64,000 bases of DNA from Pythium myriotylum (GCA_023091665.1 JALJCQ010000008.1:186001-250000); one strand, 5' to 3'; counted from the stretch's first letter, positions 41,728 through 51,829 are shown. Notes: generated by a model not told the origin, from the sequence alone. A program made the numbers and translations.

Positions 41728-41860
41728 CGGAAGTGCCCTGATGAAGCAAAGATCCATTTATTTTAATAAATGAATCAAAGATCCATTTATTTTAATAAAT
41801 GAAGCAAAGATCCATTTATTTTAATAAATGGATCTTTGCTTCATCAGGGCACTTCCGTCA
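41725..41860. repeat. Hairpin holding three 29-bp tandem repeats
   Basis: Outer arms TGACGGAAGTGCCCTGATGA and its complement at about 41841-41860 enclose three tandem copies of a 29-bp unit (41744-41772, 41773-41801, 41802-41830), AAGCAAAGATCCATTTATTT.... Each unit is itself partly palindromic (GATCCATTTATT/AATAAATGGATC). It overlaps the previous hairpin by three bases. Confidence 0.93.
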
Positions 41861-42106
41861 ACTCGGAGTCGGCTGGTGGACATCCGTCTTGTCAAAAGTT
41901 ATTTTTTCAAATCGGTTTACTCAGAATCGTGGCTATCAGGCCGTCTCTGGGGAGTGGTTGCTTGTGGCTTGCATTTGTCTTGTAGCTTTGTCGATGACCC
42001 CACAGGAACGTGGGTTCTCATATTCCTCTCAAGGCACTGTTCCTTAGACTCGAAGTCGATCGAAGAGCCGTTCGTCAAACGTCCCTCCCAAAGCCGAGAT
42101 GGGGGT

Positions 42107-42697
42107 ACTCTCTGAATAGAACGTCCGGTTATCTGGGGTCCTGATTGGCCACCAGTAAATAGAATTTTCAGCGCCGACCAATCCAAGGCGTACAAAAAAA
42201 AGCCTTTATCCGTTTGCTCGTGGCTGCAATAAACCAGGGTCGGCGGCGGTTGAGAATACAGTACACGACTGTACAGTTCAGTACAGTTGCCCCTGATCTC
42301 CCTTGAAGTTGTCGGGCCAAGGGTGCGTGAGAGAGTGACGCAATATTATAGTAGTGGAACAGTCAACTGAGCCTCAAGCACAAAAAAAGGCTTCCTCCAT
42401 ATGGTCGAGGCTGGAGTAAACCTGGGATGGGCGGCAGTTGACAATCCAGCGCCAGGCACGAACGTGCTTCCCCTGATCCCACTCCATGTTACAGTATCCA
42501 ATGGCTGCAATTTCCACGTGGAGACTGGGATCCGATCGTATTCCCCACCTGCTACTGTTGCCGTAGTGTCGCTGGACCTTTTCGCTACCGCCAGTTGTGC
42601 ACAAAACCCCTCTGGGGCCGGAGCAACGAACCCAATCGCGTTGGATTGTGAACGCAGCAGCAGTAAAGACAACTCTTGAAGCCGTCTGGACTTCGTC
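42107..42697 (-). repeat. Unclassified 0.59-kb repeat, copy 1 (inverted)
   Basis: It is near-identical to 50261-50852 in opposite orientation. The copies break at GACGAAGTCC on one side and CAGAGAGT on the other. It contains an ORF of 92-110 codons shared by both copies (FTAAAFTIQRDWVRCSG, WIVNCRPSQVYSSLDHM), with no known domain. Diverged copies occur at 22.9-23.6 kb and perhaps 51.7-52.0 kb, so this is an interspersed repeat, not a unique gene. Confidence 0.8.
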
Positions 42698-42799
42698 CCC
42701 TTCCAACGTGAGATTGGTCGTCGACCGGACTGGTCCTCTCCATAGCCCGATGGCGGGAGCATTTGTGCTTCGCCAGGACTTCTGTCACGACTCGTGACA

Positions 42800-43240
42800 G
42801 AAGTTCTGGCTAAACCCTAGGCTACAAAGTGCACGTGACTCACGAGCACTTTGTACAGTGTAGCCCTGTCGAAGGATATCTTCTGGGTCAGAAAGAAATC
42901 CTTCGATGGGGCTCGGAAGTGGGGGTACGACTGCAACAAGGAGCATTTCCCATCAACGTGAAAGCATTTGATACGAGAATGTTTGGAACATCGTGTAAAT
43001 GTGATGTGGTATTTGTCGGGAGACACCTGAAGAGAGAAGATTTGTCGGATTGGATTGCAGTTACCCCAGAGCGGTACCCAAAGGAAGATTCCGGCCGGTT
43101 CACGGCTTACAGACACCACCGAGACTACAATTCACTGTGGATGCTGGTGTGGATAATCGACAATGGTATTCAGCCCGATCCATGTTCAGTAGACCCGTCA
43201 CGGCATCGCGACGTGTGAGCCAGAAGGAACACGATAGTCG
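42800..43240 (+). pseudogene. LINE C-terminal fragment
   Basis: The plus strand reads MHVTHEHFVQCSPVEGYLLG, then VRLQQGAFPINVKAFDTRMF and WIAVTPERYPKEDSGRF. It parallels the minus-strand fragment at 22200-22620. The catalytic RNase H part is missing. Confidence 0.55.
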
Positions 43241-43388
43241 TGACTGTTAAAGACACTGGATAGTACGAATTGCCAACATTGCATTCGAAGTGTATTCAAA
43301 ATGAACAAAAAAAAAGCTATTCATGAATCCCGTCAGCTCAATTTGCGGCGATACATGGACCACCCCGCAACACTTACCGAGCAAACGC

Positions 43389-43968
43389 TCAGTAGGTTGC
43401 AACGGTGCGACGGTTGAGAGGCTGCACAGGTCGAGCGGCCTTGCCGTCGTCCGAGGCCAGGATGCGCTTCAGATCTGACTGAATTGCATCAAAGTCGGAT
43501 GACGAAATCACCAGTGGCTTCTCGACCACCCACCAGTCCACGGTCTCATCACACGTCGGGTTGGTCAGGCTGCCTGGATAGTTGAATAGGCTGCCCTTGG
43601 GGATCGTGGTCTCGAGTGTCGGGAAGAATCATGGGAACGTGGCGTCGACGGTCTGGTGTTCTTGATCTCTTGCAAAAACTTCAGCACGAACGGATCAGTC
43701 TTGGCGTTGACCTGTTTCTGGAAGAAGAGACCTACCACCAACAGACCCGACTTGTCGGCGGCTGCGTGGACGTAGTGGATCTCAGCGTCATGTACTTTGC
43801 CGTTGATAGTGTGCTCGGCCGGAGCATGGAAATGCGATTGGAGGTAGTTGTAAGGCTTGCCGTTGGCGGCGACTTGGCAGGTCCCGCCTTGCACCTCGAT
43901 CTTGATGGCGTCGTAGAGCTGCTTGACCTTCTGTTTGCCGCATTCGCCAGGAAACGTGAGTGGAGTGC
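43389..43968 (-). pseudogene. Carbonic anhydrase pseudogene 1
   Basis: The minus strand covers residues from about FSGECGKHKVKQLYDA to the stop of the intact gene at 21164-21994. The zinc-ligand motifs SHFHAPAEH and AEIHYVH are still present. The 5' third with the signal peptide is replaced by unrelated sequence (junction near 43968). A 10-bp deletion in the KNTNTNKT region (near 43650) shifts the frame. After it, the C-terminal part (SDFDAIQSDLKRILASDD, ending TVATY) is still readable. Both lesions make it non-functional. Confidence 0.9.
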
Positions 43969-44059
43969 GGGCCAGCCTAAAGCTCATGTTACTGATGTTC
44001 TGCCTGGTGATGATGTTGATGGGCGATTGTCTCTTGCCTTGGCCCGCGGTATACTTCTA

Positions 44060-44882
44060 TCCCCATTGGCTCAGCCACGAGGACCGCCAAGCGAGGTTTA
44101 CGAGAGCTCCTACGTTCACCTCGTCGCGAGCGGGCAGAACGCGAGCTTGTAGCCCTCCGTGACGTACTGTAGCTCATGCGGCATCGGCGGACTACGGTCG
44201 TGCCCTGGATGAAGTAGACTGATCAGATTTATATGCTCTCGAGCTCTCTATTAGTTGTCAACGCCTCAACTTCGTTCGAGTCAAAATGCTTAAGCTGTCC
44301 TGCTGGGACTTAAAGACCCAACGCAGGCCCCGCGGCGGACTTGTTTCTCGTCATGCAGGTGGCCTGGCAGCAACACGTCCTGGAGACTCTCGTGCATCTA
44401 CAAACCTGGCGTTCCAGGAGTGCAGCAGACGACCAAACATGGTCCGTCCCCTCAAACCATGATTCTCCACGACGCGGTGTGCCAGCAAGTCCTCAGCACA
44501 CGAATTGGTGCGGACACCTCGCTTCCCAAGAGCCACTCCGCCCTCCTCGATAGCTTCCGTCTCCGTGTCTGTGAAGAGGTTAACATTCCATCCAGCTGGG
44601 AGGACCCACATGCACCAGAGACCCATCTACCACTCTTCGCCGGAGGCGCGTGTGGCAGTTCTGGACCTAGTAGAGCAGGCGCAGTTCAGGGCCACGCTAA
44701 CAACTGGGGAAGCTTCTATTGTTTGGAGCACAGCACTCAGACTAGACTCCCCATCAACAACATCAAATCAAGCGACCTACCAAGGCCTCCTTGCGGGCCT
44801 ACAGGGAGCCCTCTCCCGCGAATCAGCACGCACGCCACTCACCCCATGTCTCTCGAAGGCCACTCCACCCTACGAGAACTGA
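44060..44882 (+). pseudogene. LINE ORF2 C-terminal plus RNase H fragment
   Basis: The first part (44060-44330) is the same ORF2 segment as 28790-29010. Next comes VAWQQHVLETLVHLQTWR, a piece also found at 54.9 kb. The RNase H reading QFRATLTTGEASIVWSTALR, TTSNQATYQGLLAGLQGAL ends near 44882. Several frame changes are present. It is a relic of one LINE family. Confidence 0.7.
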
Positions 44883-44885
44883 CGA

Positions 44886-45165
44886 TGATGCAAAATGAAG
44901 TCTATTGAGTTCATCCTGTGAATCCTAATAGCTCGCGGGGAGGGGGGGGGGGGGGGGGGGGGCTGTTACAATTAGGCCTATGGGGCTTCAACATGGCGTC
45001 GCGGAGATGTCCACCATGGACTCAGGTCATTGTGCAGCAACTTTGTCAAGTCGGCAATGTCGGCTTGGGAGTAGAGGGTGATGGTGTGGGTGGCTGTGCC
45101 GGAGGTCAGGCCAAGCTTGACCAATTTCCCTGCCATCTTGTTGTGGGCCCGGGGATGTGGGGTGA
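44886..45165 (-). mobile_element. 5'-truncated LINE, opposite orientation
   Basis: The minus strand reads NKMAGKLVKLGLTSGTATHT, YSQADIADLTKLLHNDLSPW and RRHVEAP (RNase H end). Then come a C-rich 3' UTR expanded to 21 C, and the tail AGCTATTAGGATTCACAGGA with CTCAATAGACTTCATTTTGC. A 21-bp hairpin sits exactly at its 5' limit (45142-45186). Confidence 0.75.
44942..44962. repeat. Homopolymer G21 in LINE 3' UTR
   Basis: There are 21 consecutive G (C on the LINE strand), preceded by GGGGA. The related LINE copy at 60340 has only seven C here, so the run has expanded. Confidence 0.93.
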
Positions 45166-45186
45166 CCCCACATCCCCGGGCCCACA
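45142..45186. repeat. 21-bp perfect hairpin at LINE 5' end
   Basis: TGTGGGCCCGGGGATGTGGG... pairs perfectly with 45166-45186 around a TGA loop. Confidence 0.95.
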
Positions 45187-45239
45187 GAAGATTGCGAAGA
45201 TGACAACTCTGTCAACCGTAGGACTTCGAAGAAAGCCAA

Positions 45240-45715
45240 ATTGACACCAACAATGTCGGACATTCAAGCTCTCTTTGACACCTTCATGTCCAAGTTTGAA
45301 GCTGGGAAGACTCACTAAGTAGCTCGAACTATCTGAGTGCCTGGAAAGACTGTTCTCAAGCCACCATACTTTGAAAGCAGCATCGTTAAAGTGTTGCGAG
45401 GAGATGAGGAGAGCCTCACTGCAGCCGAAGCCATTAGCTTGAAGAGATTGGAACGTGTTGAGATCGACAGCGACGACGAGGATGTGGACATGTCATTTGC
45501 AGACGAGTACAAGCCAGTGGCAAACACGAATACTTCGGCATACACCAATCTGCAGTGGATCTAACGAGGTTGAACACCTCTTTTATCGGCCGGCCTTGTC
45601 TTGACAGAGCGACGACACCGCTTGTATCCCGCGACGCTCAGATGCCTATCATTCTCGAGTGTAATGACTATCTGTGGGGCGTGTTAACTGTTGCTGAAGC
45701 TCTCTGAACGGATGC
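45240..45715 (+). pseudogene. hAT-type transposase C-terminal fragment
   Basis: A short acidic ORF (LTAAEAISLKRLERVEIDSD, EDVDMSFADEY) leads, after a frame change near 45550, into SNEVEHLFYRPALS and then VLTERRHRLYPATLRCLSFS. This resembles the hAT dimerisation region, where a typical copy has a SNxVERLFS...VLTxRR...L form. At least two frameshifts are present, and the catalytic core is absent. It is a transposon relic. Confidence 0.6.
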
Positions 45716-45859
45716 GATTGCTTACAACGAGAACGAGAAAATGAAACCACGACATACTGAACTCCACGTGGATACACGGATATTAGAAAAAGTATTGATA
45801 TTGGGCAATAATTGATTGGGTCGAAGAAAATGACCCAATCAATACATATTGGTATTGTG

Positions 45860-46235
45860 AGGAACACTGGTGGGGTCCACGCTGAGACTTCAACGAGGTC
45901 AGCGAGTTTGCGCGCATGCAGAAAGAGATTGCGTAGCGCGGTAGGTCGAGGAGGGCGATGATCACGAAGCTGCCGAATGAGTGCGGTGCTGTGACTGAGA
46001 ACTTCCAGCTGGGTGATGTTGAGTTGCCGGGCCGCTTGGAGGCCTGCAACTAGACCTTTGTAGGCGGCCTGGTGGGATGTTGCACCAGCGGCCGTGAGGA
46101 CGGCGCTAGTGGCCCAGATAATCGAGGTCTCTCCGGAGGCTTTGGCCGCTCTGATGAGGACGGCCCCTGCCGCGGACCCGACGAGAACTGCTTGCCGCTG
46201 GTCTGCGTCCGTGATGGTCCACTTGGGTCGAGCAA
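45860..46235 (-). pseudogene. LINE-type RNase H domain fragment
   Basis: The minus strand reads TSHQAAYKGLVAGLQAARQL, NITQLEVLSHSTALIRQLRD and LFLHARKLADLVEVS, an RNase H middle and end. The Asp expected after LEVL is Ser. The N-terminal part (GKQFSS... at 46235) is in another frame. It joins head-on to a plus-strand LINE tail at about 46260. Confidence 0.65.
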
Positions 46236-46259
46236 GTTGAGAATTAGCAGGTCAGTGAA

Positions 46260-46320
46260 CCAAGCCCACCCAAGCTGTTAGGATTCACACATGGTTGAAC
46301 TCAATAGACACCGTTGCATC
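46260..46320 (+). mobile_element. LINE 3' tail truncating a carbonic anhydrase relic
   Basis: CCAAGCTGTTAGGATTCACA, then TTGAACTCAATAGACACCG and GCATCATCAC is the LINE tail in plus orientation. It ends where the carbonic anhydrase relic's coding similarity stops. The 5' extent is uncertain. Confidence 0.6.
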
Positions 46321-46323
46321 ATC

Positions 46324-46589
46324 ACTTCTGCCCCCATTGGGACGATGCAAGGACATGCTCGTCGTTGGTCTTGTAGCTCCAGTCAGGTTGACCCACGGTA
46401 AGATCAGGATTGCACCAGAGCTCCAGCTATTAGGGTACATTTATTGCGCTTAATAGACTTCATCTTCATCATCATCATCTTGTAGCTCCAGTTCTTGTCC
46501 CCACGAGAGGCGACGCCATCAGCATTGACAAAGTCAATCCTGGAGCATGCGAGGACGAAGGAGTCGGCGAAATAGGCGGTACACTTCAT
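46324..46589 (-). pseudogene. Carbonic anhydrase pseudogene 2, split by LINE tail
   Basis: The minus strand encodes a diverged start (MKCTAYFADSFVLACSRIDF, VNADG) then GDKNWSYK. The reading is broken by a 94-bp LINE tail (46384-46477) and resumes as TNDEHVLASSQWGQK, matching residues of about 45-60 of the intact enzyme at 21164. All zinc ligands and the rest of the gene are missing, cut off by another LINE tail at 46320. Confidence 0.85.
46384..46477 (+). mobile_element. 94-bp LINE 3' tail with 15-bp target-site duplication
   Basis: CAGGTTGACCCACGG ... AGCTATTAGGGTACATTTAT, GCTTAATAGACTTCATC and (ATC)n is flanked by TCTTGTAGCTCCAGT at 46369-46383 and again at 46478-46492. Removing it restores the carbonic anhydrase reading, which proves the boundaries. 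Confidence 0.9.
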
Positions 46590-46922
46590 GGCAGTGAAGA
46601 GGGCAGTCGATTGAGCAGCTGGGTGCGAGTTGGAAAATGGGACTCGTCGGCGATCTCATCGGATTTTGCGTAGGCCAGGGTAGTACAGGGTGTAGCAGGT
46701 CGGTGGTCGGTTTAGGTGGGCTTCGTGGACGATTGAAGTGCGCTAAGCCCCGTGGTAGTCGGCATGTCGCACGATTATTGCAAAGACAGGATCTGCTGAC
46801 CCTACTAGATTCTTTAGTTTTTTTATAACTCGGCAATGAACGTGTTTGATTTTCACCTGGCTCGATACACTATAGAGCCAGCGTTCCTGTCCAAAGATGG
46901 AAGGGTATCGCCATGAAGGGCT

Positions 46923-48899
46923 TCAGCGATCACCGATTTGCGTAGGGTTGATGATCACATCGATTGAAATGCGACCCTTGGTGTTCTCCGGTACCCACAT
47001 AAGAAGCGAGCCTCCGCCTGTGCCCATAAAGTTAAGGATCCCCGGACGCCAACGATCGATATAGAGCGTCTTGCCAGCAAACTCAGTGAGTGGCAATCCT
47101 TTTTGCCAGCTTTGCTTGGCTTTGAGTGGCCACTCGTACACCTTCTTACCGCCTGACATGATGTTGAGCTTGATCTCCTTCGTGTCCGAGCTCTTAAAAC
47201 GGAAGTAGATGTATCCGTCACCTTGGGTTTCCCACGTGCCAGTTGATCCTTGGAAGGCTTTACTGACTGTTTCCAGTCCCAGTGCCTTATCCAGCGTACC
47301 TCTCTCAATCACACCCATATACTCGGACACGGGGCAAATCGGCATAAGGAACTCCTTGGTCAACTCTGCGATCTTGTAGGGTTCGAAGTGAGCGATGACG
47401 TCGAGAGCAAACTGTGCAATTTCGAATTTGTAGTCAGCAATCGACCGAAGCGAGCTTCTTGCGCCGTCCTTAGCAGCTTTGACAATCTGCTCCGTAATTA
47501 GTCGAGCAGACGTTAGTATTTCGTCTCGTGTCTTTGCGCCATCTGGCGCGTTGGTCTTCCAGCAGTTCACAGTCGCTTTTGGCAGTTCATCCAGAATCAA
47601 TGGCATACTGAAGATGGCGAAAACAAGATTTTCGCTAGTCCCTGTGGGGTTTTTCTTGATGTACTCTTCAACTCTGCCTTGGACTTTCTTAAAATAACTC
47701 TTGATCATGCCACCACACGTTAATCCGGCTTCGGCGATCTGTACAACGTCTCCAACGGTCATATCAGGGAGCTTTTTGTCAGTCACAGATGAATCTTTCA
47801 CCAAAAAGGTCTTGAATGACTTGAAAAAGTTGATGAAGTTATTGGGATGGAGAGGGTTGATCTTCTCTATCTTTTGTTGGACAATGTTGACAACAATCTC
47901 TTGGACGATTTTCGTTACGTTTTTCGTAACAGTGTAATTTTTTGGCACGGTCGTCCCCATGCAAGTTGCGATAGCAATTGGAATGTCGTAGATGACGAGG
48001 TCAAGGTTAGATATCACTTTGACAAACTGGTCCTCGTTTGTCATTGCTTTGCCAGCAGTCAGTCTGTCCACCTCTGTAGAGATTCTATCGGCAACGTCGT
48101 ACATACCCTGCCCGCAGGCTAAAGCATACTTCACACCACTCGCAGCTTTGAGCAATGCACCAAATACACCATGGGTCGCAATGGACAGAGCAGTGGTGGC
48201 AATAGCACTCGCTTTAGCAACGAACTCCATTGTGCAGTCTTTGTTCTGGGGAAGGCACTCAAAACCACACTGGACAGGGTAATCCAGCGGGCACTGGGAC
48301 CAGCAAGACGTAAGCCCGTCGTAGGTGTATCCTTTGAGGCAGACTTTGTTGGTTGTCAAGCTGACTCGGCGGTAACAGGCCTTCCGGTTAGGGTTCGACT
48401 TGATCTGGCTGACCTCGATTTGGCTCTCGACCCATGTGTTTGATTTCGTTAATGGCGCAGGGGCGGGTTTTGCTGTGCCTGGAGGATGTGAGCTTGGTAT
48501 GACTGAAGTCGAAACAAGGGTAACGGTCGGAGGCGGAGCAGGTGTCGTTGGTGCCCCTGGAGACTTCGAAGATGCCACAGGCACAGCCGGGATAACCGGT
48601 TTCTTTGGATTTGGTGTCGGTGACATTCCACCATTAGCAGTCGGAATCGGCTTCGGTGTTGGTAAAACTGGTGGTTCCTTTGCAAAATCAACGAGGCGTT
48701 TTTTTGCTGTCTTGGCCGGTACTGGTGCAGCAGGCGCATTCGGTGAGGGGGGTTTCACAGCGGCACCCCCAGTCACGGCTCGTGATTCCGTGCCTAGGAT
48801 GTTCATCGCGTGGACTGCCGCATTCTGGGCATCCACGGGCGAAGTGGAGGTAGCGAAAGTGACCGCTGCCAGTACGGCGACAGACCAAAGCTTAGGCAT
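46923..48899 (-). CDS. Large secreted protein of unknown function
   Basis: The product is 658 residues from the Met at 48899, chosen because it opens a clean signal peptide (MPKLWSVAVLAAVTFATSTS, ending near VDA). An upstream in-frame Met at 49046 would bury it. A Pro/Ala/Thr-rich linker covers about residues 45-165. A Cys-rich module follows (ACYRRVSL, CWSQCPLDYPVQCGFECL, NKDC), then a long helical region of about 300 residues with few Cys, and a C-terminal beta-rich domain (TGTWETQGDGYIYFRFKSSD, GGGSLLMWVPENTKGRISID). The Cys module reminds me of lineage-specific oomycete secreted proteins. I cannot assign a function. It may act outside the cell in wall or host contact (inference). The frame is intact. 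Confidence 0.75.
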   Translation of the reverse strand: MPKLWSVAVLAAVTFATSTSPVDAQNAAVHAMNILGTESRAVTGGAAVKPPSPNAPAAPVPAKTAKKRLVDFAKEPPVLPTPKPIPTANGGMSPTPNPKKPVIPAVPVASSKSPGAPTTPAPPPTVTLVSTSVIPSSHPPGTAKPAPAPLTKSNTWVESQIEVSQIKSNPNRKACYRRVSLTTNKVCLKGYTYDGLTSCWSQCPLDYPVQCGFECLPQNKDCTMEFVAKASAIATTALSIATHGVFGALLKAASGVKYALACGQGMYDVADRISTEVDRLTAGKAMTNEDQFVKVISNLDLVIYDIPIAIATCMGTTVPKNYTVTKNVTKIVQEIVVNIVQQKIEKINPLHPNNFINFFKSFKTFLVKDSSVTDKKLPDMTVGDVVQIAEAGLTCGGMIKSYFKKVQGRVEEYIKKNPTGTSENLVFAIFSMPLILDELPKATVNCWKTNAPDGAKTRDEILTSARLITEQIVKAAKDGARSSLRSIADYKFEIAQFALDVIAHFEPYKIAELTKEFLMPICPVSEYMGVIERGTLDKALGLETVSKAFQGSTGTWETQGDGYIYFRFKSSDTKEIKLNIMSGGKKVYEWPLKAKQSWQKGLPLTEFAGKTLYIDRWRPGILNFMGTGGGSLLMWVPENTKGRISIDVIINPTQIGDR

Positions 48900-49046
48900 G
48901 ATTGAACTTGGGCAGTCTTCGCTCGAGCTGGTAGTTTTGCGAATGTCAGACTTAGACGTGCTTGAGTTTCGATAGTGGTGGAAACCTCGGCAGGTCATTC
49001 TATCCCTGGTGGTAAGAGCTTGTATCTGCAATCCTTTGTCCTCCAT

Positions 49047-50260
49047 CGAGCAAAATCAAGTTGATCCGGAATGAATGATTAGTACACACGTACTGTGCGA
49101 ATGGATAATTATCGTCGGTCAGCTTCAAGCATTGGTCGGACGCAACGGTGCCTGAGTCTTTTTCGTTGGCCACTATATGGCTCTACTAGCACTTGGTAGA
49201 GCTGGATCGAAGTTGCATCAACAATGTTGGAATCGGAAGTGAGGGAAGGCCTCTCCAGTGCTCAAAGTGGAAGTCCATCCCAATAAGCATTTGGGTGAAT
49301 ACAGTGTACCGTATATTTCGACTGATATGCGGACTACAAGACTAATTAGAAGTACTGTCTACCGCCGTGCGTTGCCCGGGACGTTCTGGATATGCACGCT
49401 CGGATAAATTTTATCTGAAAACGAATAAATATCTCAGCTTACTGGCGCAAATAGGCGTCGACTCGTAGCAAAGGCAGCCCTGAGAGCAAGGTAAGATCTG
49501 AAGATGAAGACAAGTAGTTTAAACTCCAAGTTTGGAGTCATGAAGTTAAAGTGGAGAAATGTTGCACGAATGTCGTTCTTGATCGGCATGTTTATCGCAT
49601 ATTATACGATAAATGTGACCCAGTCGATCAAGAATTCGTGTCTTTCCATGGTTATATATAACGATGGAAAGCCACTTCCGGAATCGACCCTAGGTGGACT
49701 AGAATTTCTGGAGGTGCTGTTGCATTTGATTGGATCAGAGAGTCCAGCTGTTACCCATTTTAGCAAATCCAATCAATTAGAACCCTTCCAACAGGTTTTG
49801 TAGAGCGTTGATTGGCTCTTAGAGCGCCTTCAGAAATTTTGGTCCACCTAATAGGGTCGTTAGTGGGTCATATTATAACGATGGAAAGCCACCAATTCCA
49901 TGGCACACTTTGTATATTATACAGCATATTATCCTTTTTCTGTATCACTGAGAGAGTTAGACGCCCTAACGAACCAAAAGAGCCCCGCCGAGCGATACAG
50001 CATATTATCCCGTATACAAATAAAAAGAGTATTGTTACGCTTTTCGCATCATAGAGAAACTCAGGAACATCCAGAGAAGTTCTCTGGATATTTATATCCA
50101 GTGGCGTTTCTGAGAGATTCATGCCACCCAACTGGACACCACTCGATGATCATCTCACCACGCTCATGCCCCACGACAGGATGCTGCCATTCTCCGGCAT
50201 CAGGTTTCTACAGATTACTTCTCACCTAGCGACTAAAGTACCATCCACATCCCGTAGTGT
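49047..50260. other. No recognised gene
   Basis: A 99-codon ORF at 49504-49803 with one hydrophobic segment is not recognised. AACGATGGAAAGCCA occurs twice (about 49662 and 49877), so an old local duplication is possible. 50140-50230 is a diverged LINE C-terminal extension like that at 19.5 kb. Confidence 0.45.
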
Positions 50261-50852
50261 TGACGAAGTCCAGACGGCTTCAAGAGTTGTCTTTACTGCT
50301 GCTGCGTTCACAATCCAACGCGATTGGGTTCGTTGCTCCGGCCCCAGAGGGGTTTTGTGCACAACTGGCGGTAGCGAAAAGGTCCAGCGACACTACGGCA
50401 ACAGTAGCAGGTGGGGAATACGATCGGATCCCAGTCTCCACGTGGAAATTGCAGCCATTGGATACTGTAACATGGAGTGGGATCAGGGGAAGCACGTTCG
50501 TGCCTGGCGCTGGATTGTCAACTGCCGCCCATCCCAGGTTTACTCCAGCCTCGACCATATGGAGGAAGCCTTTTTTTGTGCTTGAGGCTCAGTTGACTGT
50601 TCCACTACTATAATATTGCGTCACTCTCTCACGCACCCTTGGCCCGACAACTTCAAGGGAGATCAGGGGCAACTGTACTGAACTGTACAGTCGTGTACTG
50701 TATTCTCAACCGCCGCCGACCCTGGTTTATTGCAGCCACGAGCAAACGGATAAAGGCTTTTTTTTGTACGCCTTGGATTGGTCGGCGCTGAAAATTCTAT
50801 TTACTGGTGGCCAATCAGGACCCCAGATAACCGGACGTTCTATTCAGAGAGT
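50261..50852 (+). repeat. Unclassified 0.59-kb repeat, copy 2
   Basis: It is near-identical to 42107-42697 in opposite orientation. Both copies encode the same 92-residue shadow reading on the opposite strand. The two copies are 7.6 kb apart and could pair as an inverted repeat. Confidence 0.8.
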
Positions 50853-51819
50853 GCCCACCAAGCTGGCGTGGAGCGCCTGGCTAGACTTGAAGTCCTTTTC
50901 TGTCATGCGCAACCTCGCTACAGTACATACAGTTTGTTCGCGCTCTAAGCCGGACCCCTGATTTATCGAAGCAACGGGTCAAATAGAATTTCAGAGTATT
51001 TACCAAAAAAGTACATCTAATGCTTTCGGAGTTCTTGTGCCTCTGATTCCAATGAAGCCGGTATCTTCTCCATACAAAATATGACAGGATCCCCACGGGT
51101 TTGGCCATACTGACTCCACACATTTCTGCGCGATCATGCTCCCCACGCATATCGACTGTGAAATATCCCCTTTTCGAAAGTCGTCTTCTTCGAAGAGCTG
51201 GCTCCGGACTGCACGAGTCTGTTGGTCTCATCCACTTGGAACGTGCGTCAGTACATACACCCATCTCCATATCATCTCCCTGCGGGAAAGAAATATGGAT
51301 TATAACAGGTTCATAGAGAGTTGACACCGGCTTAGAGCGCGAACAAACTGTACTATTTAATGTTGCCGTGTTGGTGCCGATCGCGACATCCGAGCCACAA
51401 ATGGGCCTCAAGATCCCTGTACTGGCACTGCGACACGTTCCTGAATCCGCCAATTCCGCCAATTCCGCCGAGGTAGACGGAGTCGGTGCTGGGAGATTTC
51501 CATATCCCGTTTCAAAGCTAGCGCCATGGTCTTGATGCCAACCTTGCCGTTGGCTACAATAAAGGCGCACTTTTTGCCATCCGAGCCATATACCGGCGAG
51601 TACATCCGCCTACCTGCGCCAACGACCCAACGCGACTGAGTTCTTGGCTCGTACCCCATGGGTCTATGTACACAACTTGAGGGAGCGGATTCCGCTGCAC
51701 CCTTACGCTGTGGAAGGCTGTGTCCACCACAGTACAGTAGCACAGTACTGTAGCAACAGTAGATGGAGATCACGATTGGATCGTCGGGAGTTGCAGCCAG
51801 CGGACAAGAAACAGTGGAA

Positions 51820-51829
51820 TTTTTTTTTT

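Larger units (their letters stand above)
40699..42106. other. No recognised gene; three hairpins
   Basis: This contains the hairpins at 41231-41275, 41630-41727 and 41725-41860 (with a 29-bp tandem repeat). The short ORFs are not recognisable. Confidence 0.5.
42590..43968 (-). repeat. Segmental duplication unit A', inverted copy
   Basis: It matches 21410-22870 reversed: LINE RNase H-type fragment, then a carbonic anhydrase fragment. It lacks the LINE tail that follows the intact carbonic anhydrase gene. A 13-bp hairpin (ACTTCTGTCACGA, 42778-42804) is shared with the other copy. Confidence 0.8.

Noticed and set aside
41744..41830. Three 29-bp repeats considered as a CRISPR-like array
   Set aside because: The units are directly adjacent with no spacers and sit inside a hairpin in a eukaryotic genome.
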